Positions 35,268 through 44,114 of a stretch of DNA of 60,953 nt are shown here, one piece after another. Source of the stretch: Oscillospiraceae bacterium. GTDB taxonomy: Bacteria; Bacillota; Clostridia; Oscillospirales; Oscillospiraceae. Where the stretch lies: positions 1-60,953 of the forward strand of contig WRBE01000008.1 in the NCBI GenBank assembly GCA_009779845.1, given 5' to 3'. Within the stretch, counting starts at the first letter, position 1; every line of letters starts with the position of its first letter. A program made the position numbers and the translations under genes. The notes beneath the pieces are model-generated. The model made no database searches and was not told the DNA's origin. It was given only the letters and a program-made list of their open reading frames with translations.

Positions 35268-35801
35268 ATGCTCGTGCCAAAATACCGTAAAATGCTGTCC
35301 AATTGGGACGCACCTTATATCCAGTCTATTGTAGACACAGTGGAGGGGCAGAGCAAAGCCACCCTTGCAACATGGTGTGTCGATTATGCCGAGGCGAAAC
35401 TGTTGCCCCTCTATGAAGCCGCCTATCCAACGGATATGCGGCCCAGAAACGCCATCACCGCCGCCCGGGACTGGCTGGCTGGTAAGATTAAACTGCCGGA
35501 GGCGAAAGCCCGTATCCTCGGCTGCCATGCCGCCGCTCGAGAAGCAGACGGCAACCCCGTGGCCCAAGGGGCGGCACGGGCCATCGGGCAGGCCGCAGCC
35601 ACCATCCACGCCGCCACCCACTGTATGGGGCTTCCCCTTTACGGGGCACTGGCAGTGGCCTATGATGTGTTAGGCTTAGATGCCACCTGGCCCCAGCTAG
35701 AGCAAGCCGCCGCCGAAGAGTGCGCCCAGATGGAAGCCGCCCTTCGAGCGGTCTCGGTGAAGAACGAGCCGAACCCGGCGAAATTGAATTGGAAGTGTTA
35801 A
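35268..35801 (+). CDS. Imm5-like putative immunity protein
   Basis: 177 residues, all helical. The pattern RPRNAITAARDWLAGK (about 60-75), then CHAAAREA, AARAIGQAAATIHAATHC and GALAVAYDVLGL, matches the Imm5-type putative immunity family often found free-standing in Firmicutes. In polymorphic-toxin systems members neutralise a cognate toxin; no toxin gene is adjacent, so an independent role is just as possible. ATG 35268 directly follows the DUF1801 stop. GTG at 35274 has better spacing from AAAGGG and could be the real start. It overlaps no other gene and is followed one base later by the rhodanese gene. Confidence 0.7.
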   Translation: MLVPKYRKMLSNWDAPYIQSIVDTVEGQSKATLATWCVDYAEAKLLPLYEAAYPTDMRPRNAITAARDWLAGKIKLPEAKARILGCHAAAREADGNPVAQGAARAIGQAAATIHAATHCMGLPLYGALAVAYDVLGLDATWPQLEQAAAEECAQMEAALRAVSVKNEPNPAKLNWKC

Positions 35802-35802
35802 G

Positions 35803-36219
35803 ATGAAACGGTATTTACTCTTAGCCGTCTGTTTTCTGGCCCTTGCCGCTCTGGCGGCCCATCTTTTGTCAGAGCCGGAATTAGACCCTGAATTAATCGA
35901 CACGGCTTCCGTCCGAACCATCACCGCAACACAGGGGCGGGAGTTGATGCATGACGGCGGGGCTTATGTTCTCATAGACGTTCGTACCGAGGAAGAGTTC
36001 ATTACCCTCCATATCCCCGGTGCAATCTTACTCCCTGACACGATGCTTGCAGGTAGAATTGCAGAGGTGGCCCCTGACTGGGACACCCGCATCATCCTCT
36101 ACTGTCAAACCGGTCGCCGTAGTGCTGGAGCGGCGGTGCATTTGGTGGAGTTGGGGTATATTAATGTCTATGACATGGGTGGGATTGTGAATTGGCCGTA
36201 TGAGACGGTGAGTGGGTAG
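35803..36219 (+). CDS. Membrane-anchored rhodanese-domain protein
   Basis: 138 residues. N-terminal signal anchor (about 3-23), then a rhodanese domain outside the membrane. The markers are LIDVRTEEEF and HIPGAILLP, then the active-site loop Y-C-Q-T-G-R-R-S (Cys at about residue 101) and GYINVYDMGGI. The loop is intact, so sulfur transfer or related thiol chemistry is likely. ATG 35803 is one base after the preceding stop with a weak GGAAG upstream, suggesting coupling. Last gene of the 33659-36219 cluster; repeat D begins right after its stop. Confidence 0.88.
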   Translation: MKRYLLLAVCFLALAALAAHLLSEPELDPELIDTASVRTITATQGRELMHDGGAYVLIDVRTEEEFITLHIPGAILLPDTMLAGRIAEVAPDWDTRIILYCQTGRRSAGAAVHLVELGYINVYDMGGIVNWPYETVSG

Positions 36220-36221
36220 GG

Positions 36222-36531
36222 TTGGGGCTTCGCCGATGGCGGGGCCCTTTTTTGTTGTGGCTCGGCGGGGGGCCGAGGGCTTTTGTCCTGCCGGACGGGC
36301 CTTCTTTGCCGTTTCGCAAAGAAGCAAAAGAAACACAAGGGCTGCGCCCCTATGTACCCGCTAAGGTCAAGAGCAGAGTGACGACGGTTTTGCGCCTTAT
36401 ACTCCGCACTGGTGCCAAAACCCTCACGCCAGATGTAATAGTACTCGAAACTCCAATGGTCAAGGGCGGTGGTGGTGCCAGTGTGATGTTCTATTGAAAT
36501 GTGCTCGTGAATGGGTGGCATAGGGTCAAGA
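36222..36531 (+). repeat. Dispersed structured repeat, copy D (forward)
   Basis: Lies between two convergent genes and so cannot be a promoter here. The central hairpin has changed to TTCTTTGC / GCAAAGAA (36302-36309 with 36316-36323): both arms differ from the other copies but remain complementary. Also present: GTCCTGCCGGACGGGCC, AGGGCTGCGCCCCT, the paired arms GGTTTTGCGCC...GGTGCCAAAACC around TTATACTCCGCACT, CCAGATGTAATAGTACTCG and GTTCTATTGAAATGTGCTC. Confidence 0.9.
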
Positions 36532-36540
36532 GAGGTAGGT

Positions 36541-37584
36541 CTAGGAAAGTATTGTCATCCAATTTCCTGCTTCTGGGCCGAATCCGGGGGCGGCGGGGAC
36601 GAATCGGTGGGTTTCTGGGCCTAGAACCGCCTGTACTGCTGCCATTAGTGCATCAAACTGTTCCTCGCCTGGTGCTGTGTCGGGTTCTAATAGGCAATAA
36701 AACCGATACACAACCGCGGATAAGGCGGCAAGTCCCGGTTGGAGGGTGGTGGTATCGCCGTTGGGGTGATGCCAGTCGGTCTCTCGGGTCAGGATGCTGA
36801 GTGCCACGTCAATCTCGTACAAGGCATCCGCTAAGTCTTGGAGGAAATCTAGAACCACCTCATTGTCCTGCCCCTCATAGTCGGCGGGGAACCCAAAGTC
36901 TAGCAGGACAATCTCGTCAAAACCTCTGCCGCCCAGTTCAAGGGCAAGTTCTATAAGGTATGCTTGGTTCTCCGGGTGGGCGGGGTCGAGCCAGTCCTCT
37001 GTCAATGCCAGTTCGGCGTTTCGTTGGGTCAATAACTGGTTATGGAAGCCATGGAGCAACGCCGAACGGCGGATTAAGAAACTAACGCCTTCAAATTTGT
37101 CATCTAAGCCTGTGTCTCCGTTTAAGAGAAATCGGCCTGCCGTCTCCACATTGCTCTGCCACCTTAATTGGCCGGTGGTGTCGTTGAGAGATACGAGCAT
37201 TCTGTCTATTTCCAGCCCGTCTAGGGTCAAGTCCCAGTCTAACATTCCGTCTAGGACACGCTGACTGAGAAATACCGAACGGACAGAAGGCGGCGGCTCG
37301 TCCGGCTCTGTCTGGTTGGCTGGGGGTTCTGGTTCCGGTTCCGGGTCATACTCCGGCTCTGGCGTATCCTCTGCGGGTTCTGGTATTTCGTATAATACGC
37401 CGCGGAGAAAGGGTACGTCTAACCGCACACCGTCTTGGGTGTGGACAATATAGCGTTGAAACCAAAAAAAGGACGCAACAACCAATAGGGCAACACATAA
37501 TGCTGTGATGCCCAAAACCCAGAGCAGGGTACGCAGGGGCCGACGCCGCCGGTATATTTTCACTTTGTGTCTACGCCTTGCCAA
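36541..37584 (-). CDS. Membrane-anchored putative glycoside-hydrolase-fold protein (DUF4015-like)
   Basis: 347 residues from a TTG start at 37584, which has GGAGGGG 9 nt upstream. A very basic N-terminus (RRRHKVKIYRRRR) and one transmembrane helix (about 18-42) are followed by a Pro/Glu-rich spacer (about 70-100) and an extracellular domain. Within it, NQAYLIELALELGGRGFDEI and LLDFGFPADYEG resemble the conserved strand-helix of DUF4015-type TIM-barrel proteins. Catalytic residues cannot be confirmed. It is 6 bp downstream of rpiB and shares its transcript. Function is tentative; other alpha/beta barrel families are possible. Confidence 0.6.
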   Translation of the reverse strand: MARRRHKVKIYRRRRPLRTLLWVLGITALCVALLVVASFFWFQRYIVHTQDGVRLDVPFLRGVLYEIPEPAEDTPEPEYDPEPEPEPPANQTEPDEPPPSVRSVFLSQRVLDGMLDWDLTLDGLEIDRMLVSLNDTTGQLRWQSNVETAGRFLLNGDTGLDDKFEGVSFLIRRSALLHGFHNQLLTQRNAELALTEDWLDPAHPENQAYLIELALELGGRGFDEIVLLDFGFPADYEGQDNEVVLDFLQDLADALYEIDVALSILTRETDWHHPNGDTTTLQPGLAALSAVVYRFYCLLEPDTAPGEEQFDALMAAVQAVLGPETHRFVPAAPGFGPEAGNWMTILS

Positions 37585-37590
37585 TGGGTA

Positions 37591-38025
37591 CTACCCCTCC
37601 AATGCCATGATTTGGTCTACTCGCCGCTGGTGACGGCCGCCTTCAAAGGCGGTGCCCAGCCAAGTGTCTACAATACGAAGGGCCAAAAGCTCTCCCGTAA
37701 CCCCGGCCCCGAGGGCCAGCATATTGGTGTCATTGTGCCGCCGGGTCAGCTCTGCCATGAGGGGGTCGGTACAGAGCGCACAACGAATCCCCCGCACCTT
37801 GTTCGCCGTAATGGAAATGCCGATGCCGGTGGTACAGAGTACAATCCCCCGCTCACACCGCCCCTCGGCCACCGCCTTTGCCGCCTTTGCGCCGAATGCG
37901 GGGTAGTCGCAACTATCGGTGGAGCTTGTACCGAAGTCCTCTAGCGCAAAGCCCTGTTCCAGCAGATGGGCTTTTACTTTTTCTTTTAAGGCAAACGCCC
38001 CGTGGTCACATGCCAACGCAATCAT
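37591..38025 (-). CDS. rpiB: Ribose 5-phosphate isomerase B
   Basis: 144 residues, the normal RpiB length. Signature ALACDHGAFALKEKV at the N-terminus, GTSSTDSCDYP, then the active-site Cys region GIVLCTTGIGISITANKVRGIRCA (Cys about 64; noted as LCTTGIG) and RRHNDTNMLALG. It interconverts ribose 5-P and ribulose 5-P in the pentose phosphate pathway; in the cytosol. ATG 38025 follows AAGGAG. Sits 12 bp after the PHP phosphatase gene and 6 bp before the putative glycosidase-fold gene. Confidence 0.96.
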   Translation of the reverse strand: MIALACDHGAFALKEKVKAHLLEQGFALEDFGTSSTDSCDYPAFGAKAAKAVAEGRCERGIVLCTTGIGISITANKVRGIRCALCTDPLMAELTRRHNDTNMLALGAGVTGELLALRIVDTWLGTAFEGGRHQRRVDQIMALEG

Positions 38026-38037
38026 GATAAACGCTCC

Positions 38038-38853
38038 TTATAACTTAATAAACTCCGGCTTCCGTTGCCGAAAGATGGTGGTGTAGCGAAATCCTGCTTC
38101 CCGCAAGAGTTCCTGCGCCTCTGCCATGTGCAGGCCCACATGCTTGGCCCGGTGGGCATCTGACCCGGTAGTGACAATCTCTCCGCCACACTCTCGAAAC
38201 AGCTTGAGTACGGATAGGTTGGGCAAGCTCTCCTCCAGGGCTTGGCGCAAGCCGGAGGTGTTGACCTCAATGCCCTTACCGTTTTCAATGAGGATTTTGA
38301 ATAGGTGCCGCACCCGTTCTTCGTAATCCAGCACATCGACATAGACCCCATGGCGGGCCATGTAGCGGTTATAAAAACCGAAATGACCCAGCGCATCGAA
38401 ACAGCCCAGTTCTGCCACCCGGATGTTCTCCTCGATGTAGTCTATCGCCGTCCGGTGACAAGCCTCTAAGTCACCGAAGGTGTCAATGAGATAGAAGTCC
38501 AACCGCTCTGGTAGGGCATGGATAGAACCCAAAATAAAATCAACTCCCGGCAGGGCTGCGGCAAGCTTTGCCCGCTCCGGGTCTTGGGGACTTTCTGCCA
38601 GTTCCATACCGTGGAGGATTTCAATCCGGTCGCCGAAGGTTTTCTTGGCCTCTTCGATAATGGCGTAGCTGTTTTCCCAGATGGTGATGCCTTCCTCCAT
38701 CTTTTTGCCGGGGTGCTCGGGCCAGATGAGGTCGAGATGGTCGGTAAAGCACAAGACCTCAATCCCCCGGTCAATGGCGGCCTGTAGAGTGTTCGCCGCA
38801 GGCTCTTTACAATCAAGGCTGGCCGGGGAGTGGACGTGTAAATCAGTTAGCAT
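38038..38853 (-). CDS. PHP-domain phosphatase (histidinol-phosphatase-like)
   Basis: 271 residues. The PHP metal site is visible as D-L-H-V-H at residues 4-8, FTDHLDL (about 37-43), HGMELAESP (about 81) and TTGSDAHRAKHVG near the C-terminus. This fits the HisJ-type family that dephosphorylates histidinol phosphate with a trinuclear metal centre. No other his gene is in the window, so the substrate may differ. ATG 38853 follows GGAGG. Cytosolic. Lies 30 bp downstream of the mannosyltransferase gene and upstream of rpiB. Confidence 0.85.
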   Translation of the reverse strand: MLTDLHVHSPASLDCKEPAANTLQAAIDRGIEVLCFTDHLDLIWPEHPGKKMEEGITIWENSYAIIEEAKKTFGDRIEILHGMELAESPQDPERAKLAAALPGVDFILGSIHALPERLDFYLIDTFGDLEACHRTAIDYIEENIRVAELGCFDALGHFGFYNRYMARHGVYVDVLDYEERVRHLFKILIENGKGIEVNTSGLRQALEESLPNLSVLKLFRECGGEIVTTGSDAHRAKHVGLHMAEAQELLREAGFRYTTIFRQRKPEFIKL

Positions 38854-38883
38854 GAAAATCCTCCGTGGGGTATGAAAGTTAAG

Positions 38884-40764
38884 TTAAACTGCAAAGGGCC
38901 AAGAGGTGAACCACCGCAGTACATTTTGCAGATACCACTCTGACACCGGGTGGCCGGATAAGACGGGATAAAACAGCCCAAACAGCAACGCGCAACCAAT
39001 GGTAAACGATAGAATCACCGTTTGATACATCCCCCGCCGTCGGCGCATCAAATGGTCGAATACATAGGCCAAGGCCAAGCACAAGAAAATGATGCTGATG
39101 AAATAGTGATAGGCAAAGGTGGGCCGGCTGATAAATATCCATGGCAATAAGAGCGACACGTACCCGATGAGGATAGCCAACGCCCGCCCGTCACCCCGGC
39201 GAAAGGCCGCCACAGGCATCGCAAACATGGCAAGCAATCCGCCCCAATAGACGGCGGGGTTGCCAAATGCGGCAATGAGTGCGTACATCCCACCGGGCCG
39301 GATGCCTCGATAGTACAAGATGGGCCGAATATTGAGCACCCACTGATACCAGTTGGATGCAAAACCATGCTCTGACCGCTCACCACTGTGATAACCGAAC
39401 ATGAACTGTTGATTTTCTATGACAATGCGGAAATATTCCCCGCTAAACAGCCCCACACCCTCTGCTTGGCCATAGGGAATGTAGGAGAGATAATAGACAA
39501 TACCCGGAATGACAACAAAAAATCCAAAACAGGCGAGAATAGTGTACAGTGTATGTTTCCCCGCACCCGGTTTTTCGTTCTTCCGCCAGTGCCGATTGCG
39601 GAGCACTTGGTAAATGAGCCAGAGTATCCCCATGGCCGGGACGAAGAATAAGCTAGTCCACTTGGCCGCCGCCCCCAAGCCAAAAAACAGACCCGCCAGA
39701 CCAAGGGGTAACAAGGTCTTTTTGAAGGGCGTTTCATAATCCAGGCTAATATAGCGGTACAGGAACCAAAATTGAAGCAGGACAAACAGCACCGCATAGG
39801 TGTCAATGGTGGCGATTCTGGTTTGAGCAAAGTGCATAAAGCTAGACGCAAACACTATTGTCGCACATACTGCCACCAGTTGTCTGCCGAACATGCCCTT
39901 GACCAACAGATAAAACAAGGCCAAAATCACAGTCCCTGCGAGTGCCCCCATGAACCGCCAGCCAAAGGGGGTCATGCCGAATATCTGAATCCCGATGCCG
40001 ATGATGATTTTACCCAATGGCGGGTGTGATCTCTCATAGGGCTCCATCTGTAGGATATGCTCATACGCCGTGCGGGCGTGGTAAATCTCATCAAAATAGC
40101 TACTGTTGAGAAAGGTTCGTTCTGCGGGGATGGTACTCTGCTCGTCAAATAGGTATGTACTGGCTGCGACAGGACTGCTCCACTCCAGATGAAACCGTCC
40201 GGCATCTAACAGCCATCCGGCTTGGTCGTAGATGGCAAGCTCGCCTAAATATAACGGCCCCCGGTCAGCGGACAAGCGGATAAATTGGACGCCGAACCCA
40301 TCTGTCACACCGGCATCTAACCACTTGAACAGGTCAGAAAACCGTTGGGGCATGTCTCCCTGTGGTCGCCAAACATGCCCATCGGCGGAAAATTCCAGCA
40401 CATATTCACCGGTATTCAGGCCCGTATAGTACCGCACCTGTCCCACATTCGTGGGTTGGCCTAAGTCAATGACCACATGCTGATTGCTCTCAAACCGGTG
40501 GAAGGTCTGTGGTGCTGTCCGGTCGCCCAGATTGAAAAAGGAAAGGGCACCCCAAAGAATAACAATGACCCCAATGGCCACCGCATCCCGCCAAGTAAGT
40601 TTATGGCGGCCGCCGCGGAATCCGAAGGGCCGCTTTTCCCGCATGTGAATCCACTCCACCGTACCGCTACGGGGCATGGCGGCCCAGATATAATATAAGG
40701 CAAGACTAAGTAAAATTAAAATCAATGCGCCGGGTAGTAGAAGCGAGAGAGAAAAATCTATCAC
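38884..40764 (-). CDS. Protein O-mannosyltransferase (PMT/GT39) with inserted discoidin-like domain
   Basis: About 626 residues from GTG 40764, with GGGGGG 8 nt upstream; the frame is open to 40851 but that extension lacks an RBS. Order: two N-terminal helices (about 5-27, 62-78), then a soluble domain (about 88-190) with F5/8-type C features (HVVIDLGQPTNVGQVRYY, EFSADGHVW). The PMT core follows: FDEIYHARTAYE with the catalytic Asp-Glu pair (about 233), ERSHPPLGK, and some nine further helices. It transfers a sugar from a polyprenyl phosphate to Ser/Thr on exported proteins. The large surface proteins in this window are plausible substrates by inference. Divergent from gatCA. Confidence 0.88.
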   Translation of the reverse strand: MIDFSLSLLLPGALILILLSLALYYIWAAMPRSGTVEWIHMREKRPFGFRGGRHKLTWRDAVAIGVIVILWGALSFFNLGDRTAPQTFHRFESNQHVVIDLGQPTNVGQVRYYTGLNTGEYVLEFSADGHVWRPQGDMPQRFSDLFKWLDAGVTDGFGVQFIRLSADRGPLYLGELAIYDQAGWLLDAGRFHLEWSSPVAASTYLFDEQSTIPAERTFLNSSYFDEIYHARTAYEHILQMEPYERSHPPLGKIIIGIGIQIFGMTPFGWRFMGALAGTVILALFYLLVKGMFGRQLVAVCATIVFASSFMHFAQTRIATIDTYAVLFVLLQFWFLYRYISLDYETPFKKTLLPLGLAGLFFGLGAAAKWTSLFFVPAMGILWLIYQVLRNRHWRKNEKPGAGKHTLYTILACFGFFVVIPGIVYYLSYIPYGQAEGVGLFSGEYFRIVIENQQFMFGYHSGERSEHGFASNWYQWVLNIRPILYYRGIRPGGMYALIAAFGNPAVYWGGLLAMFAMPVAAFRRGDGRALAILIGYVSLLLPWIFISRPTFAYHYFISIIFLCLALAYVFDHLMRRRRGMYQTVILSFTIGCALLFGLFYPVLSGHPVSEWYLQNVLRWFTSWPFAV

Positions 40765-40960
40765 GGTGTTGTCCCCCCGATAGTTTGTTTTTATGTATGG
40801 ATAGTATACACGATTTTGGGCCAGATGTATAGAGGGGCGCAAGCCAAACAAAAAATCTGCTGTGTTCCATTGATTGTCCCCCTTTAATAGGAACCATTCT
40901 CACCAAAGAAAAATAAATGTGGTATACTGTATTCAAACGAATCAGCAAAGGGAGCGGGCG

Positions 40961-42643
40961 ATGAAGATAACACAGGCATGTATCGAACAGATTGCAGAGC
41001 GGGCAACCCTCTGGTTATCAGAGAGGCAAAAGCCCCTGATGGCGAAGCGGTTGAGTGAGATTTTAGAGCGGTTGGCGGTCATACAGGGCGTAGACACCTT
41101 AGGCATTCAACTGGAACACCAAGCGGGCAGTCCAGAAAATATTATGCGCCCGGACACAGCAGTGCCAACCATGGCACAAGCCCCACCGTCTAAAAACACT
41201 CCGGCGGCGAAACCCCGGAGCATCACACTAACCGGCCTTACCGCCCTGCAAATCGGGGCAAAAATACAAGCCGGGATATTCAGTGCCGTAGACGTGGCCG
41301 CCGCCGTTTGGGATGGGATAGCAGAGCAAGACAGAGATATCAACGCCTTCATTTCCCACCCCGCCCGGAAGACGTTTTTGGCCGAGGCCGCAGAAATCCA
41401 AGAGCAAATAAACCGGGGCGAGCTGACCTCGCCCTTAGCCGGGGTGCCCATCGGCATCAAGGACAATATCTGCACCACCGGCGTGGCAACCACCTGCGCC
41501 TCTCAAGCCATGGCGGGATTTGTCCCCCCGTATGACGCTACCGTAGCAGAGCGGCTGAAAAAAGCCGGGATGCTTGCTGCGGGGAAGCTTAATATGGACG
41601 AACTGGCCATGGGCTCTACTTCGGAGACCTCGTATTTTGGCCCTGTGAGAAACCCATGGGCGGTAGATAGGGTGCCCGGCGGTTCCTCCGGCGGTTCTGC
41701 GGCTGCGGTGGCGGCGGGGTTGGTGTGCTGTACCCTAGGCAGTGACACCGGCGGTAGCATCCGTCAACCCGCATCCCACTGCGGGGTCACCGGCTTTAAG
41801 CCCAGTTATGGCACAGTGTCCCGGCATGGGCTGATTGCCTATGCGTCGTCTCTTGACCAAATCGGCCCGCTGGCGCACGATGCGGCCGACTGTGCGGCAA
41901 TCATGGACGTGCTGGCGGGCCAAGACGCAAAAGACAGTACCACACTGGAACTGCCTTCTGCAACCTATTTGGCGCACCTCACAGGCGACATACAAGGTAT
42001 GCGCATTGCCCTGCCGGAAGAAGGGCTGGGCGGCGGTGTGAATGAAGATGTAGTAGCCAGCATCCGCCAGGCCGCCGAGACCTTCCGCACACTGGGGGCG
42101 ACAGTGGAGTATATCCGGCTGCCCTGTTTAGACTATGCCATCCCCGCCTATTATATTTTGTCCACAGCGGAGGCAAGCTCAAATCTGGCTCGGATTGATA
42201 GGTGCCGGAATTTCGGGGACGAGGTGGTCAAACGAATCCTGTTGGGCACCTTCGTCCTCTCGGCGGAACAGCATGAGCGATATTACCAAAAAGCCCGCCG
42301 AGTTCGGGCGCAGATTTCCCGGCAGTTTGAACAGGTGTTTCAGGCTTACGATGCCGTCCTCATGCCTACGTCCCAAGGCACAGCTCCATTGCTGGGGGCG
42401 GGAGAGGACAACTCACTCCACAACTACTTGGCGGACATGTTCACCGTGCCCGCAAACTTAGCTGGTCTGCCTGCCCTCACCGTCCCCGCCGGGTTTGACC
42501 GTGGGGGGCTGCCCATCGGCGCACAGATTGTGGGCGGGCGGCTTATGGACGGAACTGTGTTAAATCTGGGCCACGCTTTTCAGTCTGTGACGGAGTATCA
42601 CAAAAAACGCCCAGTCAAGGAGGCATCAGTAAGTGAACGTTGA
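40961..42643 (+). CDS. gatA: Fused GatC-GatA: aspartyl/glutamyl-tRNA amidotransferase subunits C and A
   Basis: 560 residues from ATG 40961 (GGGAG upstream); the open frame to 40874 is rejected as it has no RBS. Residues 1-66 are a GatC domain: IEQIAERATLWLSE, RLSEILERLAVIQGVDTLGI, then a MRPD tail. A Pro/Ala/Thr linker (67-88) joins the amidase (GatA) domain. The catalytic triad is intact: K167 in GIKDN, S242 in PGGSSGGS, and nucleophile S266 in DTGGSIRQP. GatA hydrolyses glutamine and feeds ammonia to GatB to convert Glu-tRNA(Gln) or Asp-tRNA(Asn). No separate gatC is present; subunit C, normally a free chaperone-like peptide, is here covalently tied to A. gatB overlaps its 3' end. Confidence 0.92.
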   Translation: MKITQACIEQIAERATLWLSERQKPLMAKRLSEILERLAVIQGVDTLGIQLEHQAGSPENIMRPDTAVPTMAQAPPSKNTPAAKPRSITLTGLTALQIGAKIQAGIFSAVDVAAAVWDGIAEQDRDINAFISHPARKTFLAEAAEIQEQINRGELTSPLAGVPIGIKDNICTTGVATTCASQAMAGFVPPYDATVAERLKKAGMLAAGKLNMDELAMGSTSETSYFGPVRNPWAVDRVPGGSSGGSAAAVAAGLVCCTLGSDTGGSIRQPASHCGVTGFKPSYGTVSRHGLIAYASSLDQIGPLAHDAADCAAIMDVLAGQDAKDSTTLELPSATYLAHLTGDIQGMRIALPEEGLGGGVNEDVVASIRQAAETFRTLGATVEYIRLPCLDYAIPAYYILSTAEASSNLARIDRCRNFGDEVVKRILLGTFVLSAEQHERYYQKARRVRAQISRQFEQVFQAYDAVLMPTSQGTAPLLGAGEDNSLHNYLADMFTVPANLAGLPALTVPAGFDRGGLPIGAQIVGGRLMDGTVLNLGHAFQSVTEYHKKRPVKEASVSER

Positions 42644-44054
42644 TCCTGTCATTGGGCTTGAGATTCATGTAGAACTCTCCACCCAATCCAAGGCGTTTTG
42701 CAGTTGTGCCGTGGCCTTTGGCGGTGCGCCCAATACTCGGTGTTGCCCCGTCTGTTGCGGGGTGCCGGGCACGTTGCCCGTCCTCAATGAGAAGATGCTG
42801 GAATACGCTGTTTTGGCGGGCCTCGCCTTTGGGTGTGAGATACAATCTTATACTCGGTTCGACCGGAAAAACTATTGTTATCCCGACCTGCCCAAGGGAT
42901 ATCAAATCTCACAACACGCCCATCCCCTCTGCCGGGGCGGTGAGGTTGCGTTCACCCTCCCCGATGGTAAGCGTGAAACCGCAGGCATCTGCGAGATTCA
43001 TATGGAAGAGGACACCGCCAAGCAGTCTGCCACCGGCATAGACTATAACCGGGCGGGGGTACCCCTCATTGAGATTGTCACTGGTCCCGACTTCCGCTCT
43101 GCCGAGGCGGTGCTGGCCTTTTTGTCTCATGTGAAGTCTGTCCTAGAATATCTGGAAATCTCTGACTGCCGGATGCAAGAGGGGTCTTTCCGGGTGGATG
43201 TGAACCTCTCTATCAAACCGAGCCATCGTGAGACACCGGGCACCCGGACAGAGATGAAAAACTTAAGCTCCTTCCGGGCCGTGGCGGCGGCGATCGAACA
43301 CGAGAGCCAACGGCAGATTCAAATACTGGAATCCGGCGGTCAAGTCGAACAAGAAACCCGCCGCTGGGACGAGACAAACAGATGTTCCGTCCCCATGCGT
43401 ACGAAAGTGGACGCCGGGGACTACCGCTATTTCCCAGAGCCGGACATCCCGCCCATCCGGCTAACAACAGAGTATATAGAAGGGCAAAAAGCCGCCCTGC
43501 CGGAGTTCGCCCCGGCGCTTACCGCCCGTTTGGTTGCAGACTACGGCATCGCACCCACCGATGCGAGGATTATTACCGCCAACAAACAAATCGCTACCCT
43601 TTTCGAGAGTGCCGCCAAAGCAGCAAAATCCGCCCAAGAGGTCGCCCGCTGGGTGACGGGTGAGTTGATGTACCAACTGCACATCCAAGGTATGACACCG
43701 GCAGAGCTGGCACTCTCCCCTGCCACCCTTGCTGTGCTTGCAGATGCGGTTACCGACGGTATCGTCAATCGCACCGCCGCCAAACAGGTGTTTGGGTATC
43801 TATGTTCCGGCGGAACAGATGTCATGGGTTATATAGGCATCCACGGTTTGGGACAAATGAGTGACGAAGCGGTTATCACAGCGGCTGTCGAACAGGTGCT
43901 GACCGCTCACCCAAGCGTTGTGACAGCATACCGGGATGGTCAAACCAAAGTGTTTGGATTTTTCGTGGGGGAAGTGATGCAGAAATTAGACGGCAAGGGG
44001 AATCCCGCCAAGATTCGTTCAGCGCTGCAAGAAAGATTGGGAACAATCCACTAA
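42633..44054 (+). CDS. gatB: Aspartyl/glutamyl-tRNA amidotransferase subunit B
   Basis: 473 residues. GTG 42633 lies 9 nt after AAGGAGG and overlaps the end of gatCA by 11 bp. GIELHVEL-type start (GLEIHVELST), zinc-site cysteines C23-S-C25 and C38-P-V-C41, DRKNYCYPDLPKGYQISQ, AGVPLIEIVT and the EMKNLSSFRAV tRNA-kinase segment are all present. The C-terminal GatB/YqeY helical domain follows (about 330-470). It phosphorylates and then amidates mischarged Glu or Asp on tRNA together with the fused GatCA; length is normal. Confidence 0.96.
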   Translation: MNVDPVIGLEIHVELSTQSKAFCSCAVAFGGAPNTRCCPVCCGVPGTLPVLNEKMLEYAVLAGLAFGCEIQSYTRFDRKNYCYPDLPKGYQISQHAHPLCRGGEVAFTLPDGKRETAGICEIHMEEDTAKQSATGIDYNRAGVPLIEIVTGPDFRSAEAVLAFLSHVKSVLEYLEISDCRMQEGSFRVDVNLSIKPSHRETPGTRTEMKNLSSFRAVAAAIEHESQRQIQILESGGQVEQETRRWDETNRCSVPMRTKVDAGDYRYFPEPDIPPIRLTTEYIEGQKAALPEFAPALTARLVADYGIAPTDARIITANKQIATLFESAAKAAKSAQEVARWVTGELMYQLHIQGMTPAELALSPATLAVLADAVTDGIVNRTAAKQVFGYLCSGGTDVMGYIGIHGLGQMSDEAVITAAVEQVLTAHPSVVTAYRDGQTKVFGFFVGEVMQKLDGKGNPAKIRSALQERLGTIH

Positions 44055-44114
44055 AGCCAAACCATAACATTCTGTTTTCAAGTAGTGCGACTATCAGTTC
44101 AAAGTTTCGCCTCT

